Source: Halomonas sp. (GTDB lineage Bacteria > Pseudomonadota > Gammaproteobacteria > Pseudomonadales > Halomonadaceae). Taken from it: a stretch of DNA of 64,000 nucleotides. How positions within the stretch are numbered: position 1 is the first letter of the stretch; every line of letters starts with the position of its first letter. The DNA is taken from contig JAGYKP010000078.1 of assembly GCA_018401555.1 (NCBI GenBank), positions 1-64,000 of the forward strand. Direction: 5' to 3'. The notes under the pieces were generated by a model, which was given only the letters and a program-made list of their open reading frames with translations, was not told the origin of the DNA and made no database searches. This document shows, in pieces, positions 1 through 9,051 of this stretch. The position numbers and the translations under genes are program-made.

Positions 1-101
1 TAGACATTGGCGTTATTGTTGGTAGTGGGCATATGAGGCTCCAGCTTGGTTCTTCGTATATTGGTATTAATGGTAGCCTATCGTGGTATGAATTAACATA
101 A
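1..101 (+). CDS. C-terminal end of an unidentified protein (partial)
   Basis: An open frame enters from the left edge (codons from base 3) and runs 32 residues to a TAA ending at 101, finishing in '...SLSWYELT'. The translated stretch is glycine-, serine- and hydrophobic-rich ('LQLGSSYIGINGS') and has the alternating pattern of beta-strand proteins, loosely like C-termini of phage baseplate or VgrG-type proteins. That resemblance is weak and I assign no function. The DNA is AT-rich compared with the rest of the window. The start and most of the gene lie outside the window. Confidence 0.35.
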   Translation, partial: DIGVIVGSGHMRLQLGSSYIGINGSLSWYELT

Positions 102-681
102 AAATTTCGGCAATTTTCGACGTGTGCCCATTATTTCTTTAAGATATTATAGGTTTTAAGATCAAGGGGTTCTGGCTAGTCGTGGTGGTATTGAGAGGGG
201 GCACAAGGTGTGCGGCAGGGTGAAGGCAATACTGCGCGGCCCTGCCATGTTTTTTGCGTAGAAAGTATCTTGGGTTTTGTTTCAATTCTTGAGTGCGAGT
301 GATGAGTTTTTCGGCAAAAGTCCTGCTGTTCAGGAAAGTGTCTCCTCATCCTGCAAGGGCTGCTTTGTTATTTATTTTCATGCATCAAGTTGTTGCGGCG
401 GCTTTTCCGCTGCTGCGGTTGTTCTATGAATCCAGGAACCAAGGAGCGTTATTGAATTTCACGCGTCAGGGAGGTCCGTCCGTGCGGTAACGCTCATATG
501 ACCTGCCTGAACCTGCCTCAGTCGGCCAGTTCGGGTGTTGTGTTTGGTGTGATAGCGTACAGACAGGTTCTTTTGCGCCCCTCATTATATCATTGAGTTC
601 GATATGCAATTTTGCTCCCGAAAATCGAAAATCTCGACTATTATTATAACTCAATCTTCTGGTGTCACGCAGGTGAGGGCG
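102..681. other. AT-rich intergenic stretch with no convincing gene
   Basis: About 580 bases between the partial left-edge frame and the mgtC-like gene. Composition is much lower in G+C than the rest of the window, with A/T runs near 100-150 and 630-660. The only open frame of note, 293-490 on the plus strand with a GTG start, encodes 65 residues with no recognisable domain or good ribosome-binding site, so I do not call it. The region probably holds the promoter of the downstream MgtC-family gene and marks a compositional boundary. Confidence 0.5.
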
Positions 682-1140
682 ATGAATCTGATACCTGATC
701 TTGAGTGGAGTATTGTTGTATTACACATACGAGACCTGATGTACGCTTATGTTCTTGCCCTGCCGATCGGTTGGGACCGCGAGCAACATGAACGTACAGC
801 AGGGTTGCGTACTTTCCCACTCGTTGCAGTCGGAGCTTGTGCTTATATGCTGTTGGGCCTGCAGGTCCTTAGCTCCACGGATGCCGAAGCACGTGTCATG
901 GAAGGCATCATTACCGGGATAGGGTTTATTGGCGGGGGGGCCATTCTCAAGAATGTCGTGAATGGAGAGGGCTTCGTTTCCGGAACGGCAACGGCCGCGA
1001 GCCTCTGGTCAACAGGAGCCATCGGTATATCAGTAGCTACAGGTAGACTAGAGATAGCACTGGTGCTGAGCGTCCTGACCTTCTTCACCTTGCGGGTCAT
1101 GAGCAAGGCCAAGGTACTTAAAGGGCCGGGAGAAAAATAA
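682..1140 (+). CDS. MgtC/SapB family membrane protein
   Basis: About 152 residues. The conserved MgtC-domain blocks are visible in order: an N-terminal membrane segment ending in 'LPIGWDREQHERTAGLRT', then 'GIGFIGGGAIL', then 'GTATAASLWSTGAIGI', and a last hydrophobic helix. MgtC-family proteins are inner-membrane proteins linked to growth at low magnesium and, in some bacteria, to control of the F-type ATPase; substrate transport by them is doubtful. I chose the ATG at 682, preceded by 'GGTGAGGGCG', over one at 604 because the extra residues are polar and do not match the family. The short C-terminus lacks the extra cytoplasmic domain of full-length MgtC. Base composition is intermediate between the AT-rich left edge and the GC-rich core, so it may have been acquired recently. 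Confidence 0.85.
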   Translation: MNLIPDLEWSIVVLHIRDLMYAYVLALPIGWDREQHERTAGLRTFPLVAVGACAYMLLGLQVLSSTDAEARVMEGIITGIGFIGGGAILKNVVNGEGFVSGTATAASLWSTGAIGISVATGRLEIALVLSVLTFFTLRVMSKAKVLKGPGEK

Positions 1141-1385
1141 CACTGAAGCGCGAGCCGGCATGCCTCCGACGCCAGCGCTCGGGTAGTAAATGCCGGGCAT
1201 GATTCTTCGTTACCAGCAGAAAGTAAATATAGTGTGGCTCGGCAACGATCAGGAGGTAGTGACAAATCAGGCGGCTGTAACACGGGGAGAAGAGCTGCGG
1301 CATCCGGTCACGCTGGATTGCCTGCATCTATGCGAAGCATTGTTTCCACTATAGATAAAGCAGAACCATTACCTGGAGAGATGTC

Positions 1386-1565
1386 ATGAACAAGAACCAA
1401 GTCAAGGGCCATGCCAGTGAGGCCAAGGGCAAGATCAAGGAGGTTGTCGGCAAGGTGACCGGCGACAAGGCCATGGAGTACGAGGGTAAGGTCGAAAAGC
1501 AGGGCGGCAAGGTTGAAGCCAAGTACGGTGATATCAAGAGCGATATCAAGAAGGCAAAAAAATGA
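1386..1565 (+). CDS. CsbD family stress-response protein
   Basis: A 59-residue, highly charged protein beginning 'MNKNQVKGHASEAKGKIKE' and ending in a lysine-rich tail. It shows the CsbD signature: a repeated pattern of K, E, G and V with 'GKVTGD' in the middle, no cysteine and no membrane segment. CsbD proteins are abundant general-stress proteins of unknown mechanism, probably soluble and partly disordered. A good ribosome-binding site, 'GGAGAG', ends 5 bases before the ATG. The gene stands alone between mgtC and a minus-strand gene and is followed by a GC-rich hairpin. Stress control is inferred from the family only. Confidence 0.88.
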   Translation: MNKNQVKGHASEAKGKIKEVVGKVTGDKAMEYEGKVEKQGGKVEAKYGDIKSDIKKAKK

Positions 1566-1599
1566 ACGATACCACGCTGTAATCGAAGGTCAGGCATGT

Positions 1600-1625
1600 C
1601 CCGGCCTGAAGGCATTCAGGCCGGG
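1600..1625 (+). terminator. Hairpin after csbD-type gene
   Basis: A perfect 11-bp inverted repeat ('CCCGGCCTGAA' and its complement) with a 4-base loop lies 34 bases after the CsbD stop. The following 'TTCGTGT' is only modestly T-rich, so termination efficiency is uncertain. It could serve both the CsbD gene and the convergent minus-strand small gene. Confidence 0.6.
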
Positions 1626-1693
1626 TTCGTGTGACGGGATCTGGCCGCTGCTTCCCGTCAAGGCCGCGCCGGCCGAGGCATCACAAGAGAGCG

Positions 1694-1936
1694 TTACAAG
1701 AGGACGTTGAACTTGATCGCGTTGATATCCTGGCTCATCAGGTCATCGTCGCCTTCGGCGGCGCCGCTGTCGGGTTCGTCGGGCTCGGGGGTAACCGTCT
1801 CGAGCGGTGCCTCGGGCAAGCGTTGCGGCTTGAAGGGGTAGCCGTGCTGTTGCTCGCCTGGCTCGCGGCCGGGCAGGCGGGTGAACGTGTGGAAGCTGGG
1901 CGTGGCAGGGGCGGTGTGCTGGATGGGGGATGACAT
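1694..1936 (-). CDS. Hypothetical small acidic protein
   Basis: An 80-residue frame starting 'MSSPIQHTAPATPSFHTF'. The middle is rich in proline and glutamate ('ETVTPEPDEPDSG'), followed by an acidic run and an ending 'QDINAIKFNVLL' that resembles an amphipathic helix. No membrane segment, cysteine pair or known domain is visible. I chose the inner ATG at 1936 rather than one at 1954 because a purine-rich 'CGAGGTCA' precedes it. The C-terminal helix ends abruptly and could be cut short by a frameshift. It is probably a lineage-specific protein; function unknown. Confidence 0.5.
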   Translation of the reverse strand: MSSPIQHTAPATPSFHTFTRLPGREPGEQQHGYPFKPQRLPEAPLETVTPEPDEPDSGAAEGDDDLMSQDINAIKFNVLL

Positions 1937-2294
1937 ACGGTGACCTCGCGTCACTATCCGGCCTTCACGGTATCGTGAAGCATCGGTAGCACCATGTTGT
2001 CAGGGGGCGAGGCTGGTGTCGGTGCGCCAGCACACTATCGCCATCGCGAGCAGGCCATTGCCAACGGTGGCGCTCGACTCCTCTTTCCCAGGCGGCTCCC
2101 CGGGATCCAAATGAGGCTTTTCCAGCCGAGACTGGTCAATACCCCACCATTCTGGTCTAGAATGGAGCTGCGGGTCGACCACAGCGAGAGACGCAGCGGT
2201 TGACCCGCTGGCGTGCTGCCCCGTGCGGAGTGCACGAGCGGTGGTACCTGGTGTAATGCAGGGGGAGCCCCTGCCAGTCACAGTGGTAGACACG
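1937..2294. other. Intergenic region upstream of nadA
   Basis: About 360 bases between the divergent small hypothetical gene and nadA, with no supported gene. It holds a 7-bp inverted repeat 'CCATTCT...AGAATGG' with a 5-base spacer at 2147-2165. Within it, 'TAGAAT' at 2157-2162 could be a -10 element, paired with a weak 'TGGTCA' at 2133-2138. No clear NadR-type operator was recognised. Confidence 0.35.
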
Positions 2295-3323
2295 ATGACG
2301 ATCATGACTTCCCGTGCCCAGGTGCGTGAACACCTGACCCGCACTTACTGCCCTACCCGTATTCCCGCCCAGGATGAGGCGCGTGTCGAGGAGATCAAGC
2401 GCCTCCTCGAGGCCCACAATGCCGTCCTGGTGGCCCACTACTACACCGACGATGCCATCCAGCAGCTTGCTGAGGAGACCGGTGGCTGCGTGGCCGACTC
2501 CCTGGAGATGGCCCGCTTCGGCGCCCGCCACCCGGCCGACACCCTGGTGGTGGCCGGTGTGCGCTTCATGGGCGAGACCGCCAAGATCCTCTCGCCGGAG
2601 AAGCGCGTGCTGATGCCCACCCTGGAGGCGACCTGCTCGCTGGACCTGGGCTGCCCGGCGGACGAGTTCGCCGCCTTCTGTGACCAGCACCCCGACCGCA
2701 CCGTGGTGGTATACGCCAATACCTCGGCGGCGGTGAAGGCGCGTGCCGACTGGGTGGTGACCTCCTCGATCGCCGTGGACGTGATCGAGCATCTCCAGGC
2801 CCGTGGCGAGAAGATCCTGTGGGCCCCGGACAAGCATCTGGGCGGCTACATCCAGAAGAAGACCGGCGCCGACATGCTGCTCTGGGACGGTGCCTGCATC
2901 GTTCACGAGGAGTTCAAGGCCCAGGGGGTCGAGGACCTCAAGGCGCTCTATCCCGAGGCCGCGGTGCTGGTGCATCCGGAGTCGCCCGCTGCGGTGGTGG
3001 GGCTGGCCGACGTGGCGGGCTCCACCTCCCAGCTGATCAAGGCGGCCAAGGAGCTGCCCAACGACAAGCTGATCGTGGCCACCGACCGCGGCATCTTCTT
3101 CAAGATGCAGCAGGCGGTCCCGGAGAAGACGCTGTTCGAGGCGCCCACCGCCGGCAATGGTGCCACCTGCAAGAGCTGCGCCCACTGTCCCTGGATGGCG
3201 ATGAACGCCCTGGACAACCTGGCCGACGCCCTGCGTCACGGCAGCGGCGAGATCCAGGTCGACGCCGAACTGCGCCGGGCGGCGCTAAAGCCCCTGGAGC
3301 GGATGCTCAACTTCCAGAAGTAA
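2295..3323 (+). CDS. nadA: Quinolinate synthase A
   Basis: Cytosolic enzyme that condenses iminoaspartate with dihydroxyacetone phosphate to quinolinate in de novo NAD synthesis. The frame carries the family landmarks: '[10 protein letters not shown]' near the N-terminus, 'CSLDLGCP', '[10 protein letters not shown]', and the C-terminal '[13 protein letters not shown]'. The cysteines at the first, third and last of these positions bind the oxygen-sensitive 4Fe-4S cluster. About 342 residues from the ATG at 2295; 2304 is also possible, and the longer in-frame extension to 2223 lacks family similarity. It is followed by a strong terminator. The partner nadC lies at 12028-12888, not adjacent. Reading frame is intact. 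Confidence 0.95.
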   Translation: MTIMTSRAQVREHLTRTYCPTRIPAQDEARVEEIKRLLEAHNAVLVAHYYTDDAIQQLAEETGGCVADSLEMARFGARHPADTLVVAGVRFMGETAKILSPEKRVLMPTLEATCSLDLGCPADEFAAFCDQHPDRTVVVYANTSAAVKARADWVVTSSIAVDVIEHLQARGEKILWAPDKHLGGYIQKKTGADMLLWDGACIVHEEFKAQGVEDLKALYPEAAVLVHPESPAAVVGLADVAGSTSQLIKAAKELPNDKLIVATDRGIFFKMQQAVPEKTLFEAPTAGNGATCKSCAHCPWMAMNALDNLADALRHGSGEIQVDAELRRAALKPLERMLNFQK

Positions 3324-3335
3324 GCGCCGAGTGAC

Positions 3336-3370
3336 AAGAACCTCCGAAGGCTAAGCATTCGGGGGTTCTT
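3336..3370. terminator. Bidirectional terminator after nadA
   Basis: Inverted repeat of 13 bp ('AAGAACCTCCGAA' with its complement, one G-U pair) followed by 'TTTTGC'. It lies just after nadA and before the 3' end of the convergent minus-strand protease gene, so it can stop both. Confidence 0.8.
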
Positions 3371-3385
3371 TTGCTGCGGGCCACA

Positions 3386-4925
3386 TCACGATGCTCCTTG
3401 CTCCTGCTCCGCCCCTCGCTCCTGCCCTTGCTCCTGCGCTCCGGGCTCCTCCAGCGTCTCCCGGTAGCCGAGAAACGCCTCGTAGCGCTGTTCGATGCGC
3501 GCGGTGGCGGCGCTGTTGCCTTCGCGCTCGGCCACCCGGCGGGGCCACGCCCAGCTGGCGGATGGCGTCGGTGATGCGGCCGGTGAGCTGCTGGTGTTCG
3601 GCGCGGGCCAGGTGGCCCAGGGCCTCGCGGTCGCTGCGCCCCGCGGCCTCGGCCAGCAGTGTAAATACACGATGATCCTCGGGGCGGCGCGTCGGCCAGC
3701 TCGCGCAGTACGCGATGGGCTTCGTCGGGGTCGCGCTGCAGCAGCGCCTCGGCGAGTATCAGGCTGGTCGGCACATGCCCCGGCACCAGGCGCAGCAGGC
3801 GTCGGCTGCGTTCGATGGCGTCATCGGTGTGTCCGGCCGCGAAGGCTACCTCGGCCGCCGAGGCGGGCAGCAGCGCGAGGTCGGGCAGCTCGACCGGGCG
3901 AGGGCGTCGAGCCGGCGCAGCGCCGCCCCGGTCTCGCCACGCTCGGCGAGTACCAGGGCGTCCAGGTAGCGCCTGGCCTCCTGGGGCGTGTCGCCCTGGG
4001 CCAGTCGGGTGGTGGCCTGCTGCGGGTCTCGCTGGTGGATCGCCAGCAGCGCCCGGGCGCGTACCAGATGGTACTGCAGGTCCTCTCGGCCACCCTTCCC
4101 GGCGAGCTGGGCGGCGCGTGAGGCGGTATCGCTGATGCGCGACTCGGTGAGGGGGTGGGTGAGCAGGAACTCCGGCGGTGTGCCCCCCTGGAGGCTGGCC
4201 AACCGCTGCATGGCGCGGAACATGGAGGCCATGGCCTCGGGGTCGTAGCCGGCTTCGGCCATGACCTGCAGTCCCAGGCGGTCGGCCTCCTGCTCGAAGC
4301 GCCGCGAGTAGGCCAGCTGGTCCTGGATGAAGGCGGCCTGGGAGCCCATGGCGACGCCGATGCCGGCATCGCCCCCGCCCGCGGCGGCGATCAGCATGCC
4401 GGCCAGCATGGCGGCCATGGCCGGGAACCTGGGTCTGTTCGGCACGGGCCTGGCCACGGGTATAGTGGCGCTGGGCGAGGTGGCCGAGCTCATGTGCCAG
4501 CACCGAGACCAGCTCCGCCTCCTGCTCGGCGAAGGCGAACAGTCCGGCGTTGACGCCGATCACGCCGCCCGGCACCGCGAAGGCGTTGAGACGGTGGCTG
4601 TCGACCAGGGTGACGGCCGGTGCGCGTGTCGCCCAGCCCGCTGTGCGGGGCACAGGCGCGACACCAGCGACTCGACATAGGCCTGGGCGAGGGGGTCTTG
4701 CCACTCCGGGGCGCGGGCGCGGAACTGGCGCAGCCAGGCGCGCCCAGCCGGTACTCCTCGCCGTCGGCGGCTCGGCTGCCGGGGCTCGTCAGGCTGGCAG
4801 GCCTGCAGCCTCGCCTCCCATCGTGCAGGCTTCGGTCCACTGGCCGGTGGCCTGGCAACGGCCAGGGGACTAGGCCCACTCACCAGGGCGAGTAACTGCG
4901 GGGCGCAGGTGGCGCGACAGTTCAT
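3386..4925 (-). CDS. M48 family metalloprotease with TPR region, BepA-like (several frameshifts)
   Basis: The protein signal runs continuously on the minus strand but changes frame several times (near 4690, 4460, 3890, 3670 and 3560). In order it shows an N-terminal region with 'FRARAPEWQDPLAQAYVESL', then 'SHRLNAFAVPGGVIGVNAGL', the zinc site 'HELGHLAQRHYTRGQA' (HExxH), a glycine/alanine-rich hydrophobic loop, the third zinc ligand region 'YSRRFEQEADRLGLQVM', and a helical TPR-like tail ('PTSLILAEALLQRDPDEA'). This is the layout of BepA/YfgC, the periplasmic protease-chaperone that assists outer-membrane LptD and BAM assembly. An export signal is expected but the start region is blurred by indels. 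The many breaks are probably sequence errors, though real decay cannot be excluded here. Next to it, divergent, are the TusA-like and PerM genes, as in many gammaproteobacteria. Confidence 0.75.
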
Positions 4926-4974
4926 GGCAGCATGGCCGTCCTTCGCCGGGGAGGCAGGTACCCACTCTCTGACA

Positions 4975-5003
4975 TTGATTCGCCCCGCAAAGTGCCTTTA
5001 AAT
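4975..5003 (+). promoter_or_regulatory. Sigma-70 type promoter for the tusA-like/perM pair
   Basis: 'TTGATT' at 4975-4980 and 'TTAAAT' at 4998-5003 are separated by exactly 17 bases, about 60 bases upstream of the TusA-like start. Both hexamers match consensus at 4 or more positions. Confidence 0.55.
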
Positions 5004-5064
5004 CCCTAGGGTTCCCGCTGCCGGCACACCGGCGGCGTCATCCTGCATTCTTCCGGGAGTCTCC

Positions 5065-5313
5065 ATGTCTCTGCAACCCGACCAAGTGCTCGACGTCTGT
5101 GGACTGCCGTGCCCGCTCCCCCTGCTCAAGGCCAAGCAGGCGCTCTCCCGGCTCGAGGCTGGTCAGCTTCTCGAGGTCAGGGCCACAGATGCTGGCTCCT
5201 GGCAGGACTTCGCCAGCTACGTCGAACAGAGCGTCCACGAGATGCCGGCCAGGGAGGAGCGCGACGGCGTCTACCACTACTGGCTGCGCAAGGGCACGGA
5301 GCGCGCCTCATGA
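5065..5313 (+). CDS. TusA/YedF-like sulfurtransferase (sulfurtransferase TusA family)
   Basis: 82 residues. The family signature 'DVCGLPCPLPLLKAKQAL' is near the N-terminus, with the catalytic Cys in the CPxP motif, followed by the short two-layer alpha/beta fold ('GQLLEVRATDAGS...F'). TusA-type proteins carry persulfide sulfur between partners, for example towards tRNA thiolation or cofactor synthesis. Whether this copy is the tRNA-relay TusA or a paralogue cannot be told from sequence; its linkage to BepA and PerM genes is the common location of a paralogue of uncertain role. The stop codon overlaps the perM start by the ATGA pattern, so the two are translationally coupled. Confidence 0.85.
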   Translation: MSLQPDQVLDVCGLPCPLPLLKAKQALSRLEAGQLLEVRATDAGSWQDFASYVEQSVHEMPAREERDGVYHYWLRKGTERAS

Positions 5314-6412
5314 CGCTGCGGGCGGTGCTCAAGGGCTGGGTCGACCACTACCTCTCCGACGAGGAGGCGGTGATCCTGCTGGTGGTACTGGTACTGGGTT
5401 TCGCCGCGGTGATCTTCCTGGGTCGCATGCTGGCCCCCTTCCTCACCGCATTGGTGATCGCCTTCCTGCTCCAGGGAGCGGTGAGCTGGCTGGAGCGGCG
5501 ACATGTGCCGCACCTGCTGGCGGTGATCCTGGTGTTCCTGGGTTTCATGGGCCTGTTGCTGGCGCTGGCCTTCATTCTGATGCCGCTGATCTGGAACCAG
5601 CTGGTGACCCTGGTACAGGAGACACCACGGATGTTCGCCAGTGGCCAGCAGCTGCTCGACGACCTGCAGGCGCGCTACCCGCAGCCTGATCACCCCGGAC
5701 CAGATCCAGAACTGGATCGCCGCCGCCGGGCGCGAGGCGGACGCAGCTAGGCCAGCGCGCCCTGACGCTGTCGCTGGCCTCGCTGGGCAACGTCCTGGGA
5801 CTGATCATCTACCTGGTGCTGGTACCGATCCTGGTGTTCTTCCTGCTCAAGGATCGCGAGCGGCTGGTGGACTTCATTCTTTCGCTGCTGCCCCGCAAGC
5901 GGACGCTGATGACCCGCATCTGGCACGAGATGGACAGCCAGATCGCCAACTATGTGCGCGGCAAGTTCATCGAGATCATGATCGTGGGCACCGTGGCCTT
6001 CCTCACCTTCGCCTTCTTCGGGCTGCCCTATACCGCCCTGCTCTCGGTGATGGTCGGCTTTTCGGTGCTGGTGCCCTATATCGGGGCGGCGGTGGCCACT
6101 CTGCCGGTGGCCGCGGTGGCCGGCTTCCACTTCGGCATGACCGACGAGTTCCTCTATGTGCTGGTCGCCTACGGTGTCATCCAGGCGCTGGACGGCAACG
6201 TGCTGGTGCCGGTGCTGTTCTCCGAGGCGGTCAACCTGCACCCGGTATCGATCATCGTGGCGGTGCTGTTCTTCGGCGGGATCTGGGGCTTCTGGGGGAT
6301 CTTCTTCGCGATTCCCCTGGCGACACTGCTCAAGGCGCTGGTCTACGCCTGGCCGCGGGGGATCAAGCGCCACCGACAGGTTGAGGGTGGTGAGGTAGCG
6401 GCGGAGAAGTGA
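5310..6412 (+). CDS. PerM/YdiK family (AI-2E transporter-like) membrane permease (two frameshifts)
   Basis: Inner-membrane protein of the family once called AI-2E exporters. The N-terminal half has three membrane helices ('EEAVILLVVLVLGFAAVIFL', 'LTALVIAFLLQGAVSWL', 'VILVFLGFMGLLLAL'), then a periplasmic helical domain. The second half has helices at 'LGLIIYLVLVPILVFFLL', 'FIEIMIVGTVAFLTFAFFGL', 'VGFSVLVPYIGAAVATLPV' and a C-terminal pair with 'GGIWGFWGIFFAIPL'. The frame changes at about 5690 and 5750, with the short segment 'LITPDQIQNWIAAAGREA' in the third frame; both are likely sequence errors. Expected length about 360 residues, usual for the family. The ATG overlaps the upstream TGA. 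Confidence 0.82.
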
Positions 6413-6431
6413 GGGCCGCCGCGGGCGGCCC
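6413..6431. terminator. GC-rich hairpin between convergent perM and bcp
   Basis: Perfect 8-bp inverted repeat 'GGGCCGCC'/'GGCGGCCC' with a 3-base loop begins right after the perM stop and precedes the 3' end of bcp. There is no T-run on either side, so it may need Rho or act weakly. Confidence 0.45.
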
Positions 6432-6441
6432 TGGTGAGCTG

Positions 6442-6930
6442 TCACGCGCCGGTGAGGCTGACGTCGTTGAGGGCCTGGGCCGTCTCCAGTACCTCCTGGG
6501 CGTGGTCCTTGACCTTGACGCCGCGCCACTCCCGGGCCAGCTTGCCTTCGCTGTCGATCAGGAAGGTGCTGCGTTCGATGCCGAGATGCTCCTTGCCGTA
6601 CATCTTCTTGAGCTTGATGACATCGAACAGCCGGCACAGGCTCTCGTCCTTGTCGGAGATCAGGTCGAAGTTGAATGCCTGCTTGGCCTTGAAGTTCTCC
6701 TGGGCGCGGATGCCGTCCCGGGAGGCCCCCAGGATCACGGTGTTGGCGGCGTCGAAGTCCGCCTTGCGATCGCGGAAGTCGCCGCCCTCGGTGGTGCAGC
6801 CCGGGGTGCTGGCCTTGGGGTAGAAGTAGATCACCACCTGGCGGCCGCGGAACTGGGCCATGGTGATCTCCTGGTCGCCGGTAGCCTGGGCGGTGAAGTC
6901 GGGGACGGTCTGGCCGATGCTGACGCTCAT
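6442..6930 (-). CDS. bcp: Thioredoxin-dependent thiol peroxidase, Bcp/PrxQ type
   Basis: 162 residues with the thioredoxin-fold peroxiredoxin layout: 'VVIYFYPKASTPGCTTEG' holds the peroxidatic Cys45, and 'GIERSTFLIDSEG' lies in the later strands. It reduces hydrogen peroxide and organic hydroperoxides in the cytosol using thioredoxin. The resolving cysteine found at position 50 in E. coli Bcp is replaced by glycine here; the only other good candidate is Cys99 in 'DESLCRLF', which fits the variant PrxQ class with the resolving Cys in helix 3. Frame intact. It is convergent with perM and divergent from dapA. Confidence 0.92.
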   Translation of the reverse strand: MSVSIGQTVPDFTAQATGDQEITMAQFRGRQVVIYFYPKASTPGCTTEGGDFRDRKADFDAANTVILGASRDGIRAQENFKAKQAFNFDLISDKDESLCRLFDVIKLKKMYGKEHLGIERSTFLIDSEGKLAREWRGVKVKDHAQEVLETAQALNDVSLTGA

Positions 6931-7163
6931 GAAAGCCTCCTGGATGAGAACCGGGTGAGAGTGGCGAGGCGTCGATTACACGCAACCGTCGTCCGGCTGT
7001 CAAAGCGGGGCGAGGGGAAAGTGGCGCCGCCGCTGTACAGGCTCAGGCCGCCTGAGTACCATTTGCCCTTTGGGGCAGTGTCCCGCCCCGTTTTGGCTCC
7101 GGCGCGGCCGGGGCAGCGCGCGGCAATCGAACCGGCAGCAGTCGAACCGAGAGGATAGAGAGG

Positions 7164-8048
7164 ATGGTCACGGGAAGCATCGTCGCCCTGGCGACGCCGA
7201 TGAAGGTCAATGGCGATATCGATTGGGAGGCCCTGCGCCGCCTGGTGAACTTCCATCTCGACCACGGCACCGATGGCATCGTCGCCGCCGGCACCACCGG
7301 CGAGCCCACCACCATGTCCTTCGCCGAGCACTTCGATGTGATCCGCGCCGTGGTGGAGGAGGTCGACGGGCGCATTCCGGTGATCGCCGGCACCGGCGCC
7401 AACGCCACCTCCGAGGCGGTGGAGCTGGCGCGCTACGCCAGCGAGGTGGGGGCGGACTACTGCCTGTCGGTCTGCCCCTACTACAACAAGCCGACCCAGG
7501 AGGGGCTCTATCGCCACTTCAAGGCGGTGGCCGAGGGCAGCGAGCTGCCGGTGATCCTCTACAACGTGCCCGGTCGCACCTGCTCTGACCTCTACAACGA
7601 GACCGTGCTGCGCCTCGCCGAAGTGGACAACATCGTCGGTCTCAAGGATGCCACCGGCAACCTGGAGCGCGCAGAGGACCTGATCAGTCGCCTCAAGGGC
7701 AGCGGTTTCATGCTCTACTCCGGCGACGACGGCACCGCCTGCGACTTCATGCTGATGGGTGGCCATGGCGACATCTCGGTGACCGCCAACGTCGCGCCCC
7801 AGGCCATGCATGACCTGTGCGCCGCCGCGGTGGCCGGTGACGCCGAGCACGCCCACCAGTTCAACACCCGCCTGATGCCGCTGCATACCAATCTCGGCAT
7901 CGAGTCCAACCCGATTCCCGTCAAGTGGGCGCTGCATCGCATGGGGCTGATCGAGCCGGGCATTCGCCTGCCGCTGACCTGGCTCTCGGAGAAGTACCAC
8001 TCCACCATCAGCGAGGCCCTGCAACTGGCCGGGCTGATCGACGACTGA
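7164..8048 (+). CDS. dapA: 4-hydroxy-tetrahydrodipicolinate synthase
   Basis: Condenses pyruvate with aspartate semialdehyde, the first committed step to lysine and diaminopimelate. 294 residues, the usual length, opening '[20 protein letters not shown]'. Visible active-site parts are 'GTTGEPTT', the tyrosine in 'ILYNVPGRT', and the Schiff-base lysine in 'VGLKDATGN'. The start at 7164 follows 'GAGAGGATAGAGAGG', a strong ribosome-binding region. bamC starts 45 bases downstream, as in E. coli dapA-bamC, so the two are likely co-transcribed. Confidence 0.97.
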   Translation: MVTGSIVALATPMKVNGDIDWEALRRLVNFHLDHGTDGIVAAGTTGEPTTMSFAEHFDVIRAVVEEVDGRIPVIAGTGANATSEAVELARYASEVGADYCLSVCPYYNKPTQEGLYRHFKAVAEGSELPVILYNVPGRTCSDLYNETVLRLAEVDNIVGLKDATGNLERAEDLISRLKGSGFMLYSGDDGTACDFMLMGGHGDISVTANVAPQAMHDLCAAAVAGDAEHAHQFNTRLMPLHTNLGIESNPIPVKWALHRMGLIEPGIRLPLTWLSEKYHSTISEALQLAGLIDD

Positions 8049-8093
8049 TCGGCGTCGCGCCGGACCCTGGAGAACTGGATGCAAGGTAGACCC

Positions 8094-9051
8094 ATGAACT
8101 CAGCGCTGAAATGGCTGCCGCTGGCGGCGCTCGTCGCCCTGGCCGGTTGTGCCCGTGACGACGGTTATTACCACGACCGTAATATCGATTATGCCGACGC
8201 CCGCCAGGCGGCCCCCCTGGTGCTGCCCGAGAGCCGCAATTCCCAGCGTTACCGTGACGCCATGCCGGTGCCCGAGGCCGCCGGCAGCTTCCGCGCCGGC
8301 GGCGACGGTTTCGGAGGCGCCTGCACCGCAGCCGCTGGGCGCCGGGCGTATCGAGCGCGAGTTCGTCGAACGCCGCCGCGTGGACGATGACGCCTGGCTG
8401 GTGGTGGCTGCCGCCCCGGATGCCGTCTGGCCCCAGCTGGAGGGCTTCGCCCGCAGCCGCGGCCTGGACGTGATCGCCAGCGACACCTCCCGCGGCGTGG
8501 TCGAGACGCAGCAAGGGCGGCTGAGCGTGCGCCAGGGACTGCGCGCCGGTGACAGTGAGGTGCGCTGCGAGCAGTCCGGGCGCCCGGTGGATGCCTGCCT
8601 GAATGCCCTGGAGCAGTACTTCGGCGCACGCAGCGCCACGGCGTCCGGCACCGCCTCCCTGCAGGCCCAGCGCCTGGCTGGCGAGGAGCGCCTGAGCCTT
8701 GCCCAGCGTGGTGAGGAGTGGGTGGTCGAGGTGCCGCTGGATATCGAGCGGACCTGGGCCGAGTTGGAGTATCAGCTGAGCCAGGACTTTACCCTCGAGG
8801 GAAGCCGTGAGCTGCTGGAGAGCACCCCGGCGGACTACTCCCATCGCATCCGCTATCTGCCTCTTTCCGAGCGCCGTGAAGGCTTCTGGAAGGGACTGGT
8901 GTCATCGCCGTCGCCGCGCGAGATCCGCCTGGTGCTGGAGAGCGAAGGGCCCGAACGGACCCTGCTGCGCGCCGAGAGTGCCAGCGACCAAGGCTTCAGC
9001 GCCGATGATCGGCGCGAGCTGCTGGAGCGGGTGGCGAGCCTGCTGCGCTGA
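8094..9051 (+). CDS. bamC: Outer membrane assembly lipoprotein BamC (one frameshift)
   Basis: Lipoprotein subunit of the BAM complex that inserts beta-barrel proteins in the outer membrane. It begins 'MNSALKWLPLAALVALAGC', a lipoprotein signal with an LAGC lipobox, followed by the tyrosine-rich unstructured segment typical of BamC. The frame shifts at about 8312, after which two helix-grip-like domains follow: 'DAWLVVAAAPDAVWPQLEGF' and 'WVVEVPLDIERTWAELEYQL', each ending in an acidic/basic helix. BamC is usually about 320-380 residues; this gives about 318. The stop TGA overlaps the next ATG by one base. Confidence 0.85.

Noticed and set aside
293..490. 65-residue plus-strand frame with GTG start in the AT-rich left region
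   Set aside because: No domain, weak ribosome-binding site and composition like random AT-rich DNA.
2157..3239. Long 360-residue antisense frame over nadA
   Set aside because: Histidine/glycine/valine-rich shadow typical of the antisense of GC-rich genes; nadA is the clear gene.
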